From Branchiostoma floridae (lineage: Eukaryota > Chordata > Leptocardii > Amphioxiformes > Branchiostomatidae): a stretch of DNA of 63,970 bases. Both the position numbers and the translations under genes were made by a program. Where the stretch lies: NCBI RefSeq assembly GCF_000003815.2, contig NC_049993.1, positions 21,436,649-21,500,618 on the forward strand, given 5' to 3'. The notes under the pieces are model-generated. The model ran no database searches. It was not told the origin of the DNA and was given only the letters and a program-made list of their open reading frames with translations. This document shows, piece by piece, positions 23,433 to 34,639 of the stretch (within the stretch, counting starts at the first letter, position 1; the number at the start of each line of letters is the position of its first letter).

Positions 23433-24363
23433 TCAGTGCGCGTCGCCCCTAGTGATGAGCGACGGTAAGGCATCGGCGAACTTCTCGTCGTCGTCCGTGC
23501 CGCACTCCCAGCGGCAAACGGTGCAGTCCCAGGACACGCTGAGCATGCGCGGCGAGTACGGGTGCCACGACACATCTCGCACACACGACCTATGACCTTT
23601 CAGCCTGGCCGCGACCTCCCCCGTCAGCACGTCGTACACAAAGATGTCGCCGTTGGCGCTGCCGCTGTAAATGAACCGCTGGCCGGTGGTGAAGTCTGGC
23701 GAGAAGTAGCACCTGATCAGGGTCCGCAGCACCACGTGACCTGCGTACGTCATGACCGCGGTGTCGCCAGGCAGCCGCGGGGCCGTGACGCGGTCGGACG
23801 GCGTCCTCTGCCAGCGGTAGTCCCATCGGTGCATGGACCGCAGCTTGCTGATGGAGGGCTTGACGGTGGCGGCGGGCGAGAGCTTGCGGATGTCCCAGAG
23901 TTTGATGGTCTGGTCCTTGGAGTTGGAGATGAGGAAGCGGTTGTCGCCGCGGGAGTGGATGTGGGTGATGCCGTCGAAGTGGCCCAGCAGGATCCCCACT
24001 TCCCGCGGGTTTTCCTCGCTCAGCATCCGGCGGTCCCACACCTTCAGCAGCCCGTCATCTCCCCCGGAGAACAGGATCTGAGACGACGCGTCCGCAAACG
24101 TCACGGCGTTGGCGTCGTTACTGTGGCTGTGGATGCAGAGCGTCCGCTCCTGCCGACGCCGATCAAACACGTACAGGCACCCGTCGTTCGCCGCGCCCAT
24201 GATCTCGCTGTCGTCGTGCGAGAAGGTGAGGGAAAAGACGCAGGAGGCGAAGCCGTCGTGAGAGAACGGCAGCTGGTGATTCGAACTCGGAGCTCCAGTC
24301 TCCACCGTCTATCACGTCAAAACCCCAGTCGGGATCGTCCTGCTCGTCCTGCTCACCTGACAT
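23433..24363 (-). pseudogene. DCAF11: DCAF11/WDR23 copy 1, internally deleted and frameshifted
   Basis: Near-identical to the intact gene at 33004-34512 but lacking about 578 bp. The N-terminal codons (MSGEQDEQDD to SSEFES, start at 24363) run at about 24280 straight into the QLPFSHDGFASCVFSLTFSH region. 578 is not a multiple of three, so the reading frame changes at the junction and the first two or three blades are lost. The remaining C-terminal frame (ending TRGDAH) is open. It is either an allele with a null deletion or an assembly collapse. Confidence 0.88.
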
Positions 24364-24489
24364 GGCGGCGTCTTCCCACAACCAGCCTAACTCCGCTGAT
24401 GAGGTCGTTATACCGGGAGCTGTTGCTGTTACCAAGCTGCTGTGCAATCCAACCAGCCAAACCGCAGGGACTTGACTAGAGCCGGTTCC

Positions 24490-25315
24490 AGGACAGCAGT
24501 GATCGCTGCTACAGCCGGACTGGGACAGCTGTGATCGCTCCTACAGCCGGACTGGGACAGCAGTGATCGCTCCTACAGCCGGACTGGGACAGCAGTGATC
24601 GCTCCTACAGCCGAGCGGGACAGCAGTGATCGCTCCTACAGCCGGACTGGGACAGCAGTGATCGCTCCTACAGCCGAGCGGGACAGCAGTGATCGCTTCT
24701 ACAGCCGGACTGGGACAGCAGTGATCGCTTGAATAGCCGGACTGGGACAGCAGTGATCGCTTCTACAGCCGGACAGGGACAGCAGTGATCGCTTCAATAG
24801 CCGGACTGGGACAGCAGTGATCGCTTCTACAGCCGGACTGGGGCAGCAGTGATCGCTTCAATAGCCGGACTGGGACAGCAGTGATCGCTCCTACAGCCGG
24901 ACTGGGGCAGCAGTGATCGCTTCTACAGCCGGACTGGGGCAGCAGTGATCGCTTCAATAGCCGGACTGGGGCAGCAGTGATCGCTCCTACAGCCGGACTG
25001 GGACAGCACTGATCGCTCCTACAGCCGGACTGGGACAGCAGTGATCGCTCCTACAGCCGGACTGGGACAGCAGTGATCGCTTCTACAGCCGGACTGGGGC
25101 AGCAGTGATCGCTCCTACAGCCGGACTGGGACAGCACTGATCGCTCCTACAGCCGGACACGGACAGCAGTGATCGCTTCTACAGCCGGACTGGGACAGCA
25201 CTGTTCGCTCCTACAGCCGGACTGGGGCAGCAGTGATCGCTCCTACAGCCGGACAGGGACAGCAGTGATCGCTCCTACAGCCGGACTGGGACAGCAGTGA
25301 TCGCACACACAGACG
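24490..25315. repeat. 31-bp minisatellite between DCAF11 copy 1 and small gene
   Basis: About 26 units of ggacagcagtgatcgctcct plus acagccggact, with cttcaatag variants. It occupies the divergent intergenic space; the copy 2 counterpart is at 34640-35360. Confidence 0.93.
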
Positions 25316-25760
25316 GACGGAAGATTAGTGAACCATGTAGTACCGATTACTTCACACTGCAGCCGTCTAACCGATGTTTGAAGCTGTTTTCCCGGTAAAC
25401 TCCTCCACCTTCCGGGTCTCCGCTGCAAAAATGTGTCATGACCTTTGGCCTCGGAAGATACCAATATTGTAGGTTAACGTAGTATAATTGCTAAGTACTA
25501 GATAGGTACTAATGATGACATAGATAGATAAATCATTATATAACTAATATCAAATATAAAATTTGTTCAAATCCGAAACCAATAACGTCTTAGTATTATT
25601 TTTTTTACTATTATTAAAAGCGTTTATCCCCTGCTTGTATTTGGTATCGTCCCGGGTAAATATTTACCACAAAATGGCGGCGGTACGTTGTGTAAGTTGT
25701 GTAAAGCTGAGGAAACCGAGTTCTCTACCTCTTCCTGCGTAAGTTCTGAGCTGATTAGCG

Positions 25761-25794
25761 ATGGCTGACAACAACGGAAGATGCGAGCAAACCA
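25761..25794 (+). CDS. First coding exon of small unknown gene, copy 1
   Basis: ATG plus codons MADNNGRCEQT ending in a gtgagt donor, preceded by the ATGGCGGCGGTA uORF as in copy 2. The second exon is absent because this contig ends at 26785. Confidence 0.6.
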
Positions 25795-25958
25795 GTGAGT
25801 ATATAGATATAGAGTTCTAGCTGATCTCGGCAGAGACAACAGGCTGGGAACATGACCTATTTGCTAGGATTCTGTAGAAGTGGTGTTAACGTTATAGTTA
25901 TAAATTTTGTAACGCGTTTTCCAGATGTAACGTTACCTGGCAAGTCTGTCACTACATA

Positions 25959-26564
25959 ACGTAAGGTTACCAGTTTACATGCAGGACCAATTAACGGTCA
26001 GTTAGCGACATGGCTGCATTCCAAGGTGCACCATGCAAAAATTAGTCAGTAATGATAAAACTATAAATATGTCATTTACATTGAAAACCTTTGCAATGAA
26101 TATTGCACAATTTTTGTGGAAGATCATGGGCCCATGGTGCCTGGGTCGACTTTACGTGACGTTCTACTGAGGCAAATTCGGCAGTTCAACCTCATTCATA
26201 ACTACGGCACTACTGTGGGCGATGGTGGGGAAGACACAAAAATTTTACCGTGGTTTGTTTGTTTACCACTTTTGTAATATTTTGCAGCAAGTTTTTGAAT
26301 ATGTGTGCTGATAGGTTGAGCACTACAAGGAGAAAGACTCAAGTGACCGTTAATTGGTCACCCTAGAACAATTCTTCACTGCCAACTACTCCATTATTAC
26401 ATGCTGGTGCGCAGCCAAAGATGGAGGGAAAAAATAAATTACCATGCACTTTTTTAACAGACAAACTACTGTTTCTTTACATGGGTTAAATATTTAATTC
26501 TGCCTAGGCATTTTGGAACAATAATCATTTTCCATAATTTGACCGTAAACTGGTAACCTTACGT
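25959..26564. mobile_element. Tc1/mariner-type MITE, 606 bp, TA duplication, absent from copy 2
   Basis: Perfect TIRs ACGTAAGGTTACCAGTTTAC at both ends, flanked by TA. Copy 2 has the empty site: cactagatacgacaaaacg at about 36010 versus cactacaTA-element-TAcaacaaaacg here. Both the TSD and the empty allele are visible in the window. Confidence 0.93.
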
Positions 26565-26785
26565 TACAACAAAACGTTTGCTGATTGAATTTTCAGCACC
26601 TGTATTATCCTAGGGGGGCTTGCTCCCCCAGGAAAATTTAAAATCTTGACCCTCTAAAACGCCATTTCCTGCGTTTTGAGGGGCGAATTTTGCTGCCAGA
26701 CTAAGCTATAAGTTTTGATGGCAATCACTGCTCCCTAACCCACCCCACCCCCGTCCCTCCTGTGCTGCCGACACTGCTACGAACA

Positions 26786-26885
26786 NNNNNNNNNNNNNNN
26801 NNNNNNNNNNNNNNNNNNNNNNNNNNNNNNNNNNNNNNNNNNNNNNNNNNNNNNNNNNNNNNNNNNNNNNNNNNNNNNNNNNNNN
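26786..26885. other. Assembly gap, 100 N, junction of two overlapping copies
   Basis: The left flank (to 26785) matches 36225 and the right flank (from 26886) matches the MIER1 (TG)n intron near 16800. The gap therefore joins two contigs that overlap by about 9-10 kb. Confidence 0.95.
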
Positions 26886-28457
26886 GTGCGTATGTGTGTG
26901 TATGTGTGTGTGTTCACCATGTTTGTGTTTCCCCAGGGACTACATGGACCGGCTGCTGGATGAGAGTGAGAGCCAGGCCTTGTGTGCGTGTGTGTATGTG
27001 CGTGCGTGCGTGCGTGTGTATGTGCGTATGTGTGCATGTATACATGTGTGTGTATATGTGTGTGTGTTCACCATGCGTGTATGTTTCCCCAGGGACTACA
27101 TGGACCGGCTGCTGGATGAGAGCGAGAGCCAGGCCTTGTGTGAGTGTGTGTGTGTGCGTGCGTGTGAGTGTGTATGTATGTGTGTGTGCGTGTGTGTGTG
27201 CGTGCATGTGTGCGTGTGTGTATGTGTGATTCTGTGTGTGTGTGTGTATGTATGTGCTTGTGTGTTCACCATGCGTGTATGTTTCCCCAGGGACTACATG
27301 GACCGGCTGCTGGATGAGAGCGAGAGCCAGGCCTTGTGTGTGTGTGTGTGTGTGCGTGTATGTGTGTGTGCGTGTGTGTGTGTGTGTGTGCGTGTGTGTG
27401 TGTATGTGTGTGTGCGTGCGTGCGTGTGTGTGTGTATGTGCGCGTGCGTGTGTATGTGTGTGAGTTCACCATGTTTGTGTTTCCCCAGGGACTACATGGA
27501 CCGGCTGCTGGATGAGAGTGAGAGCCAGTCCTCCTCCCGAGCCTCCAGCCCAAACTTCAGCTCCAGCCTGAAGCACAAACATCTGATCAGCAGCATGGGC
27601 TCCAGCAGCTCGGGTTACATCCCCTCACTCGCCGACTTTAACACAGGTAAGGCTCGGGTTACATCCCATCACTCGCTGACTTTAACACAGGTAAGGCTCG
27701 GGTTACATCCCATCACTCGCTGACTTTAACACAGGTAAGGCTCGGGTTACATCCCCTCACTCGCCGACTTTAACACAGGTAAGGCTCTGGTTACATCCCC
27801 TCACTCGCTGACTTTAACACAGGTAAGGCTCGGGTTACATCCCCTCACTCGCTGACTTAAATAAAGTTAAGGCTCAGGTTACACTCGGTCCCTTTCTAAC
27901 TTTATGAGAGTTTAGGCTCGGGTTACAGGCCTTTCTGCAGTTTTCTGTGTTTATGCCTGTTTGTGTGTCTAACATGTGTTTATGCCTGTTTGTGTGTCTA
28001 ACATGTGTTTATGCCTGTTTGTGTGTCTAACATGTGTTTATGCCTGTTTGTGTGTCTAACATGGTGTGGTTATCTTGCAGGCACTCCAACAATCCCTGTC
28101 ATCGACCCCAACCTAGCGACCTCCAGTGCAGGTGGATTTGACCTTGACGGCCTGGGAATCCAGGCTCTCAGCTCCCTGCTTAACAACGACCTTGGGGGAA
28201 ATGACCTTCTGGACGGACAGCCACTGAAGAAGTTCAAGTCCGACCCGGAGGCAAGCGGGGGTTTGCACAGCTCTCGTGCTAACCACATATTTGATGGTGG
28301 GGAGGGGGGCGGTAAGCAAGGTCACGAGGTGACCTTCACAGGGATCGGCACGGCTGCCATGGCGACCATCTCGTCGGGCGGGCTGCACACGGAGAGCCTG
28401 CTGATGACGAGTGCTCTGCGGCCGGGCGCGGCCAGCGTGGAGTCCTGCAGTCAGTAA
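26886..28457 (+). CDS. MIER1: MIER1 3' end, second copy (partial)
   Basis: Exon 27489-27646 ([12 protein letters not shown] to LADFNT) and the last exon 28081-28457 (ending SVESCSQ, stop TAA) match copy 1 almost base for base. Upstream exons are missing because of the gap. The exon head is present in four tandem copies here (about 26936, 27093, 27292, 27489) against two in copy 1. The donor array has five units (27647-27860) against about eight. An additional tgtttatgcctgtttgtgtg array (27950-28060) precedes the last exon. Array length is therefore polymorphic between the two copies. Confidence 0.9.
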
Positions 28458-28499
28458 TGTTAGCTGGGGGGGAGGGGGGCAACACGTTACCTCGCGGGC

Positions 28500-30110
28500 A
28501 GCCGAGATGTACATATGTGAATAACGGCTTCCCAGTCAAGTGTTACAGGAGGGAGGACAAAAGGCCAGGATCCAACGCTTCAAATATTCACATACTCATG
28601 GAACCAACGCTTCAAACATCCATACACTCTTTTTTTGAAATTTTGGGCTCCGCTAAGTTCTCAGAAAACAGCTGAACTTTCCAAATTCTCATCTGTAGGT
28701 TTGTGCAATCATGACTCTTGCCACGTATTTTGCTACACTGTTTGCTAAAACTGGTAACATGAAGTGACAAAATGTAGGTACAACTGGCAACATGCAGAAA
28801 GTTCACCTGTATGACATGGCAAGGAAAACTTTGGAGAATTTGCAGAAAATATGCTGTTATACAAGGGCACAGCCTCCAGTACCCGTAGCCTGTTCTCAAG
28901 TTTCATTTTTCTTCTAAAGCTGTTTTCAAAACAACTTAGTTGTCCTTTTTCTAAAACCTAAGCTTTTGGTATTTAAAGACCTGTCCTTTCACAGATTATG
29001 GAATTACTTTAGAAATTCGGTAATTGTTGAATGGAAACAAAACCTTTCTGCCCATGAGCGGAGCTGTGAAGCCATCGTTCTGGCATAATTCTGTGCTTTG
29101 TTCTGGAGTGGGAGGGTAGTCTGACTGTTACCCACCAACCTGCAAGGAAATGTTCTGGCCAAGGTAAATTAAACTTACATGCAAAAATAATGAAGAAACA
29201 AATTAATTTGTGTGTAGATGGGATAAGATGCATGAAGGGATTCAGATTTCTTTAAGTGTTTATGTCTACAATTGTTTTGTATTTCATATTTTGTACTAGT
29301 TTGCCAGCATATTGTTGACTGCATATACTTGTGTTTCTGCAATGGGCTTTAGCTGGTCCTCCCTAGGTTTTAGCACATGTACAAGGATGTGAATTGTAGG
29401 AAGCTAGGCTGTTTTTTTCACCTAAACTTGTTTCTGTGACAGGAATTTGTTATTTAAAATGAAGCAGATGAAAATTATGGAAAATATGCAAAAAGAGAAG
29501 ACCTTTATTTTAGTAACTGTACATAGATGAGAATGTGGAAGAGGTCTGATGGAGGAAACCAAAAATCTGATGTGTACATTTTACTGTAGCTCCTGTAGAG
29601 ACTAGTCTGCAGTTTCTTACTGAAACATCACTACAATGTAGTTGTAAATGCTGATGGTGCTGATCATGAACTTATGCCAAGGTAGATACTTGTGTGAAAC
29701 CACCAACCAAGGACAGGTTAAAGGTCAACTAAGGGCAGGTAAAGGTGAACTAAGGACAGGTTAAAGGTGAACTAAGGACAGCTTAAAGGTGAACTAAGGA
29801 CAGGTTAAAGGTGAACTAAGGACAGGTTAAAGGTGACCTAAGGACCAAGTGTGCAGAACCCAAGAAGTAAAGTACCACACACTGTGGAGAAGGCTTGTAC
29901 TGTTCATATTTTACGCAACAGTTTCCACACCTCACCCACTGGGGTGCTGGGACCAACTTCCGTTCTGGAGGTGCTAAAATTGTATGTGAAGTAAAGCTAA
30001 AAGTGCCTACTGACTGTAAGAAATGGTAACTTCCACTGACTGTAAGAAATGGTAACTTCCAAGTGAATGCTATGAGGATTCATATGGCAGGAAAGTACCC
30101 AGATGTTCAC
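28500..30110. other. MIER1 3' flank unique to copy 2
   Basis: Continues past the point where copy 1 has its gap (28858). Mostly AT-rich non-coding sequence. A 23-bp minisatellite (aggacaggttaaaggtgaac ta) with six units is at 29710-29850. No convincing gene. Confidence 0.6.
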
Positions 30111-30950
30111 CTGGCCGTGATACTTCAGCACACCTGTCTGATGTTCACCTGGCCGTGATACTTCAGCACACCTGTCTGATGTTCACCTGGCCGTGATACT
30201 TCAGCACACCTGTCTGATGTTCACCTTTACCTGCCCTGAACCAGGTTAGACAGCAGCACTGATGCGTCTGGTTTGGTCACGATAACCTGTCCGCTAGGCG
30301 TAGCCAAGTCTCATAATGAAATGGTACTTTGTGCAAAATTAAAAAAAAAAGAAACTAGCTTTTACCTGGATAAGGCAGATTAAATGGAAAGTAGCCTCAT
30401 AGCCATGTTTGTACAGTCTCACCTGCAGTCAACTTTCTATTCTCAACTCAGAAATGAGGAACTGTAGCAACACGACCTACAGTGCTACACTGTAGCAGCT
30501 GAATAGGAACTGTAGACACAGGACCTACAGTGCTACATTGTAGCAGCTGAACAGGAACTGTAGCCACAGGACCTATAGCTATAGTGCTACATTGTAGCAG
30601 CTGAACAGGAACTGTAGCCACAGGACCTATAGTGCTACATTGTAGCAGCTGAACAGGAACTGTAGCCACAGGACCTATAGTGCTACATTGTAGCAGCTGA
30701 ACAGGAACTGTAGCCACAGGACCTATAGTGCTACATTGTAGCAGCTGAACAGGAACTGTAGCCACAGGACCTACAGTGCTACATTGTAGCAGCTGGACAG
30801 GATCTGTAGCCACAGGACCTAGTGCCACTCTTAGCAGTTGGACTGGGACTGTAGCATACAGGACCTACAGTGCAACATTGTAGCAGTTGGAAAGGAACTG
30901 TAGCATACAGGAGCAAAGGAGGGAGTTTACCTCATGTCAAATAAAATGGC
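30110..30950. repeat. Arrays preceding DCAF11, copy 2
   Basis: About 41-bp units of tgatgttcacctggccgtga, tacttcagcacacctgtc (30110-30225), then the unidentified exon, then eight 48-bp units of the ctacattgtag array (30470-30830). Confidence 0.88.
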
Positions 30951-31158
30951 CTTAAACAGGCACCACTTGAGAAACGTCTAGCAGTGAATCTGTGCTTGTA
31001 TGGCTGGATGTGAACTTGTGCTTGTACGTCTAGCCGTGAATCTTTGCTTGTAAGTCTAGCCTTGAATGCGTGTTTGTATGTCTGGCCGTGAATGTGTGCT
31101 TGTATGTTTGGCCGTGAACTTGTGCTTGTAAGTCTAGCCTTGAATCTTTGCTTGTAAG

Positions 31159-31591
31159 TAGGGCTGGGTATCGGTACAGCGTACCGGTACAAAACCGGTT
31201 TTTCTTATTGGACCGGTCCAGAAAAACCGGACCTGAAAAAACTAGGTGGACCGGATGTTGGACCGATTAGAAAATTAACATATTATTTGATCAGGCATTC
31301 ACACGTTCAGGCGCTTGCAGTTGGAAGAAAATGACAAGAGTGAAGTTGAGTAGAGTTTATAGTAATTTCTACCAAGGTTTACAGTCAATCGTACAGGTGC
31401 AGTTAGCGTTGTAGGATTTTAAAACGCCAGTGTAAGTCTAATACTCCACCAAACAGATTTCTTTGTAGTGAAATGGACCATTGATATGAGTCATAATGAA
31501 TCAGGTCCAGGTTCAGGTCCGGACCTGGACCTGATCCTCTGGACCTGAACCGGACCTGGACCTGAATTTTCTGTACCGGTACCCAGCCCTA
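31159..31591. mobile_element. hAT MITE, 433 bp, with 8-bp TSD
   Basis: TIR TAGGGCTGGGTATCGGTAC-type at the left and the inverted GTACCGGTACCCAGCCCTA at the right, flanked by CTTGTAAG at 31151-31158 and 31592-31599. The inside is made of ggacctgga/ggtccagg words. Absent from the corresponding array of copy 1. A second member starts at 42454. Confidence 0.92.
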
Positions 31592-31782
31592 CTTGTAAGT
31601 CTAGCCTTGAATGTGTGCTTGTATGTTTGGCCGTGAATGTGTGCTTGTATGTCTGGCCGTGAATGTATGCTTGTATGTTTGGCCGTGAACTTGTGCTTGT
31701 ACGTCTAGCCGTGAATCTTTGCTTGTAAGTCTAGCCTTGTAGCGTAGAACGGGTTGACTCGCAGAACGGGTTGACTCGCAGA

Positions 31783-32115
31783 ATGTATCACCAAGACGCA
31801 CCAGCACTACTGAACAACCTTCTACCCGAGCCCTACGTACACCGCCGTGAAACACGCCTGTCAACATCCCAACACAGTGCAGCCCTAGAACCTGTCCAGT
31901 CAACCTCCTGTCACAAAAGAACTTTTCTCCCAGCCACAGTTAAGCTATGGAACTGTCACAAGACATTGTAAATATCAGAGACTTGAAGAACTTTAAACGA
32001 ATAGTTAATGCCCACCTCACCGATATTCGCCAGCGTGATGCATTGTAAATGTCAGCACAGCTGCTAAAGATGAGGTGTGGTCACAGCATAGATAAAATAA
32101 AAAATAAAAAAAAGA
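31783..32115 (+). mobile_element. LINE 3' fragment inserted in minisatellite
   Basis: Reads YHQDAPALLNNLLPEPYVHR and FLPATVKLWN, typical of the extreme C-terminus of a LINE reverse transcriptase ORF, followed by a short 3' tail ending in (AAAAT)n/poly-A at about 32095-32115. It interrupts the gaacgggttgactcgca array and is absent from copy 1. Confidence 0.8.
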
Positions 32116-33003
32116 ACGGGTTGACTCGCAGAACGGGTTGACTCGCAGAACGGGTTGACTCGTAGAACGGGTTGTTTGTAATGTCTAGCCGTGTATGTGT
32201 GCCTGTACGTCTAGCCGTGAACCTGTGTCTGTACGTCTAGCCGTAAATGTGTGCCTGTACGTCTAGCCGTGAACCTATGCCTGTACGTCTAGCCGTAAAT
32301 ATGTGCCTGTACGTCTAGCCGTAAATGTGTGCCTGTACGTCTAGCTGTGAATCTGAAGGCATGTGAGAAGGGTGGTATCTGCAGATCTGAAGGTCAAGTT
32401 TGAAAAGCGGATTCATAGCATCAAATGGCTAAATGAATACCAGCTCGTGTGTTTGTTTAGATTTTATGAAGAATAAACGCCATGACACAGTATACAACAA
32501 ACGAGATCATATAAACAGCAGATTTTTACTCAGCATCAAGTCCCACGCACCATCTGTACAAAACATGGCAACCTTACATCACAGACAGACTGCTTGTAAA
32601 TAGACCCTTCACTTCAACTTAGACGAAGACTGTACTGATGCTTGTTTGCAACAGTTTATGATGGTCTCAATAAGGTTCCTTCTCGATCCACTAACTCTCT
32701 TATCTCCTATGTAAAGGTAACATCAAGCCTTTATCCTACACACAGCACGACAGTTCCTATTAGAATGGCACCAGCAGAGTATATACACTCCTTAGACAAC
32801 GGAGCCTCAGATCAGAAGTTAGTATCTCTCTTTCAACCTCCTCGGCATCGCCCACAGCTCCAGACTTCCATGAGCAGGCTGGTGTAAACAATGCCTGCAG
32901 TGGCAGTTCCGTGTGGTTTGGTTTACTGTACTTGAATAGGCATCTCCGAAATTGTCCGTTTTTTTACACATGACGTCAATGCGCGTCGCCCCTAGTGATG
33001 ACG

Positions 33004-34512
33004 TCAGTGCGCGTCGCCCCTAGTGATGAGCGACGGTAAGGCATCGGCGAACTTCTCGTCGTCGTCCGTGCCGCACTCCCAGCGGCACACGGTGCAGTCC
33101 CAGGACACGCTGAGCATGCGCGGCGAGTACGGGTGCCACGACACATCCCGCACACACGACCTGTGACCTTTCAGCCTGGCCGCGACCTCCCCCGTCAGCA
33201 CGTCGTACACAAAGATGTCGCCGTTGGCGCTGCCGGTGTAGATGAACCGCTGGCCGGTGGTGAAGTCTGGCGAGAAGTAGCACCTGATCAGGGTCCGCAG
33301 CACCACGTGACCTGCGTACGTCACGACCGCGGTGTCGCCAGGCAGCCGCGGGGCCGTGACGCGGTCGGACGGCGTCCTCTGCCAGCGGTAGTCCCAGCGG
33401 TGCATGGACCGCAGCTTGCTGATGGAGGGCTTGACGGTGGCGGCGGGCGAGAGCTTGCGGATGTCCCAGAGTTTGATGGTCTGGTCCTTGGAATTGGAGA
33501 TGAGGAAGCGGTTGTCGCCGCGGGAGTGGATGTGAGTGATGCCGTCGAAGTGGCCCAGCAGGATGCCGACTTCCCGCGGGTTCTCCTCGCTCAGCATCCG
33601 GCGGTCCCACACCTTCAGCAGCCCGTCATCTCCCCCGGAGAACAGGATCTGCGACGACGCGTCCGCAAACGTCACGGCGTTGGCGTCGTTACTGTGGCTG
33701 TGGATGCAGAGCGTCCGCTCCTGCCGACGCCGATCAAACACGTAAAGGCACCCGTCGTTCGCCGCGCCCATGATCTCGCTGTCGTCGTGCGAAAAGGTGA
33801 GGGAGAAGACGCAGGAGGCGAAGCCGTCGTGAGAGAACGGCAGCTGGTGCACGCTGCCCTCCTTCTTCAGCACCTCGCACACGTAGATGCTGTCCGACCA
33901 GCCGGAGTACACCACGTAGCGCCCGTCCGAGCTCAGCGCCGTGTCCAGGATGCTCCACTCGATGTTCGGCGCCTGGATCGTCCTCTTCAGGCGGAAGCTG
34001 CCGCGGCGCGTGTCGTACACGCGGATCCGCTGGTCCTGGCAGGCGGTGAGGAAGACGTTCCCGTCCCGCGAGTACTGCCCGCAGAACGCCTTGAAGCCGT
34101 ACTTGGCTTGGAGGTTGGGGACATTGGGGATGAACCTGGAGCCGATGGAGGCCCGGTGTCCCGGGGAGAAGCCGGGGTTCCGCTGACACAGGCCGTGCTC
34201 CCGCCGCGACACCAGCTGTGGGACCGTCCTGCCCGTGACGTCGCCGTACCTGTGCCCGACTCGCCCCAGCCTGCGCAGCGCCACCTGCCGGAAGCCGCTG
34301 TCCTGCAGCCGGGACGTGTCGCAAACCTTCGGCCGCAGCGACAGCCCAGCCTCCTCCAGGAAACTGGCCCAGTCCAAGTTGCCGGGATCCTCCAGGTCAA
34401 ACTCACTCACGTCTGAGCCGGAAGCCGATTCGAACTCGGAGCTCCAGTCTCCCCCGTCTATCACGTCAAAACCCCAGTCGGGATCGTCCTGCTCGTCCTG
34501 CTCACCTGACAT
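33004..34512 (-). CDS. DCAF11: DDB1-CUL4-associated factor 11 (WDR23), intact, intronless
   Basis: DCAF11 is a substrate receptor of CUL4-DDB1 ubiquitin ligases, known for Keap1-independent turnover of NRF2/SKN-1. The 502-residue single-exon frame starts with an acidic MSGEQDEQDDPDWGFDVID. It then contains REHGLCQRNPGFSPG, KAFCGQYSRDGNVFLTACQD, the WD blade segments MGAANDGCLYVFDRRRQE, ILFSGGDDGLLKVWDRR, FLISNSKDQTIKLWDIRKLS and HRWDYRW, then LIRCYFSPDFTTGQRFIYTG and CVRDVSWHPYSPRMLS. All are diagnostic of the family. Length is close to the human protein (546). The start at 34512 is the first ATG, and the N-terminus is shorter than in vertebrates. Codon use is very GC-rich compared with the surroundings. 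No intron interrupts it, unlike the multi-exon vertebrate gene. The last seven codons plus the stop are tandemly duplicated downstream. Confidence 0.95.
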   Translation of the reverse strand: MSGEQDEQDDPDWGFDVIDGGDWSSEFESASGSDVSEFDLEDPGNLDWASFLEEAGLSLRPKVCDTSRLQDSGFRQVALRRLGRVGHRYGDVTGRTVPQLVSRREHGLCQRNPGFSPGHRASIGSRFIPNVPNLQAKYGFKAFCGQYSRDGNVFLTACQDQRIRVYDTRRGSFRLKRTIQAPNIEWSILDTALSSDGRYVVYSGWSDSIYVCEVLKKEGSVHQLPFSHDGFASCVFSLTFSHDDSEIMGAANDGCLYVFDRRRQERTLCIHSHSNDANAVTFADASSQILFSGGDDGLLKVWDRRMLSEENPREVGILLGHFDGITHIHSRGDNRFLISNSKDQTIKLWDIRKLSPAATVKPSISKLRSMHRWDYRWQRTPSDRVTAPRLPGDTAVVTYAGHVVLRTLIRCYFSPDFTTGQRFIYTGSANGDIFVYDVLTGEVAARLKGHRSCVRDVSWHPYSPRMLSVSWDCTVCRWECGTDDDEKFADALPSLITRGDAH

Positions 34513-34536
34513 GGCGGGCGTCTTCCCACAACCAGC

Positions 34537-34636
34537 NNNNNNNNNNNNNNNNNNNNNNNNNNNNNNNNNNNNNNNNNNNNNNNNNNNNNNNNNNNNNNNN
34601 NNNNNNNNNNNNNNNNNNNNNNNNNNNNNNNNNNNN
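34537..34636. other. Assembly gap, 100 N
   Basis: Lies 25 bp upstream of the DCAF11 start in copy 2. Copy 1 shows the missing stretch at about 24390-24480. Confidence 0.95.
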
Positions 34637-34639
34637 GAG

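Noticed and set aside
33133-34416. 427-codon plus frame antisense to DCAF11 (and 305 codons at 23562)
   Set aside because: Shadow of a GC-rich coding strand; arginine/valine-rich composition without family similarity.
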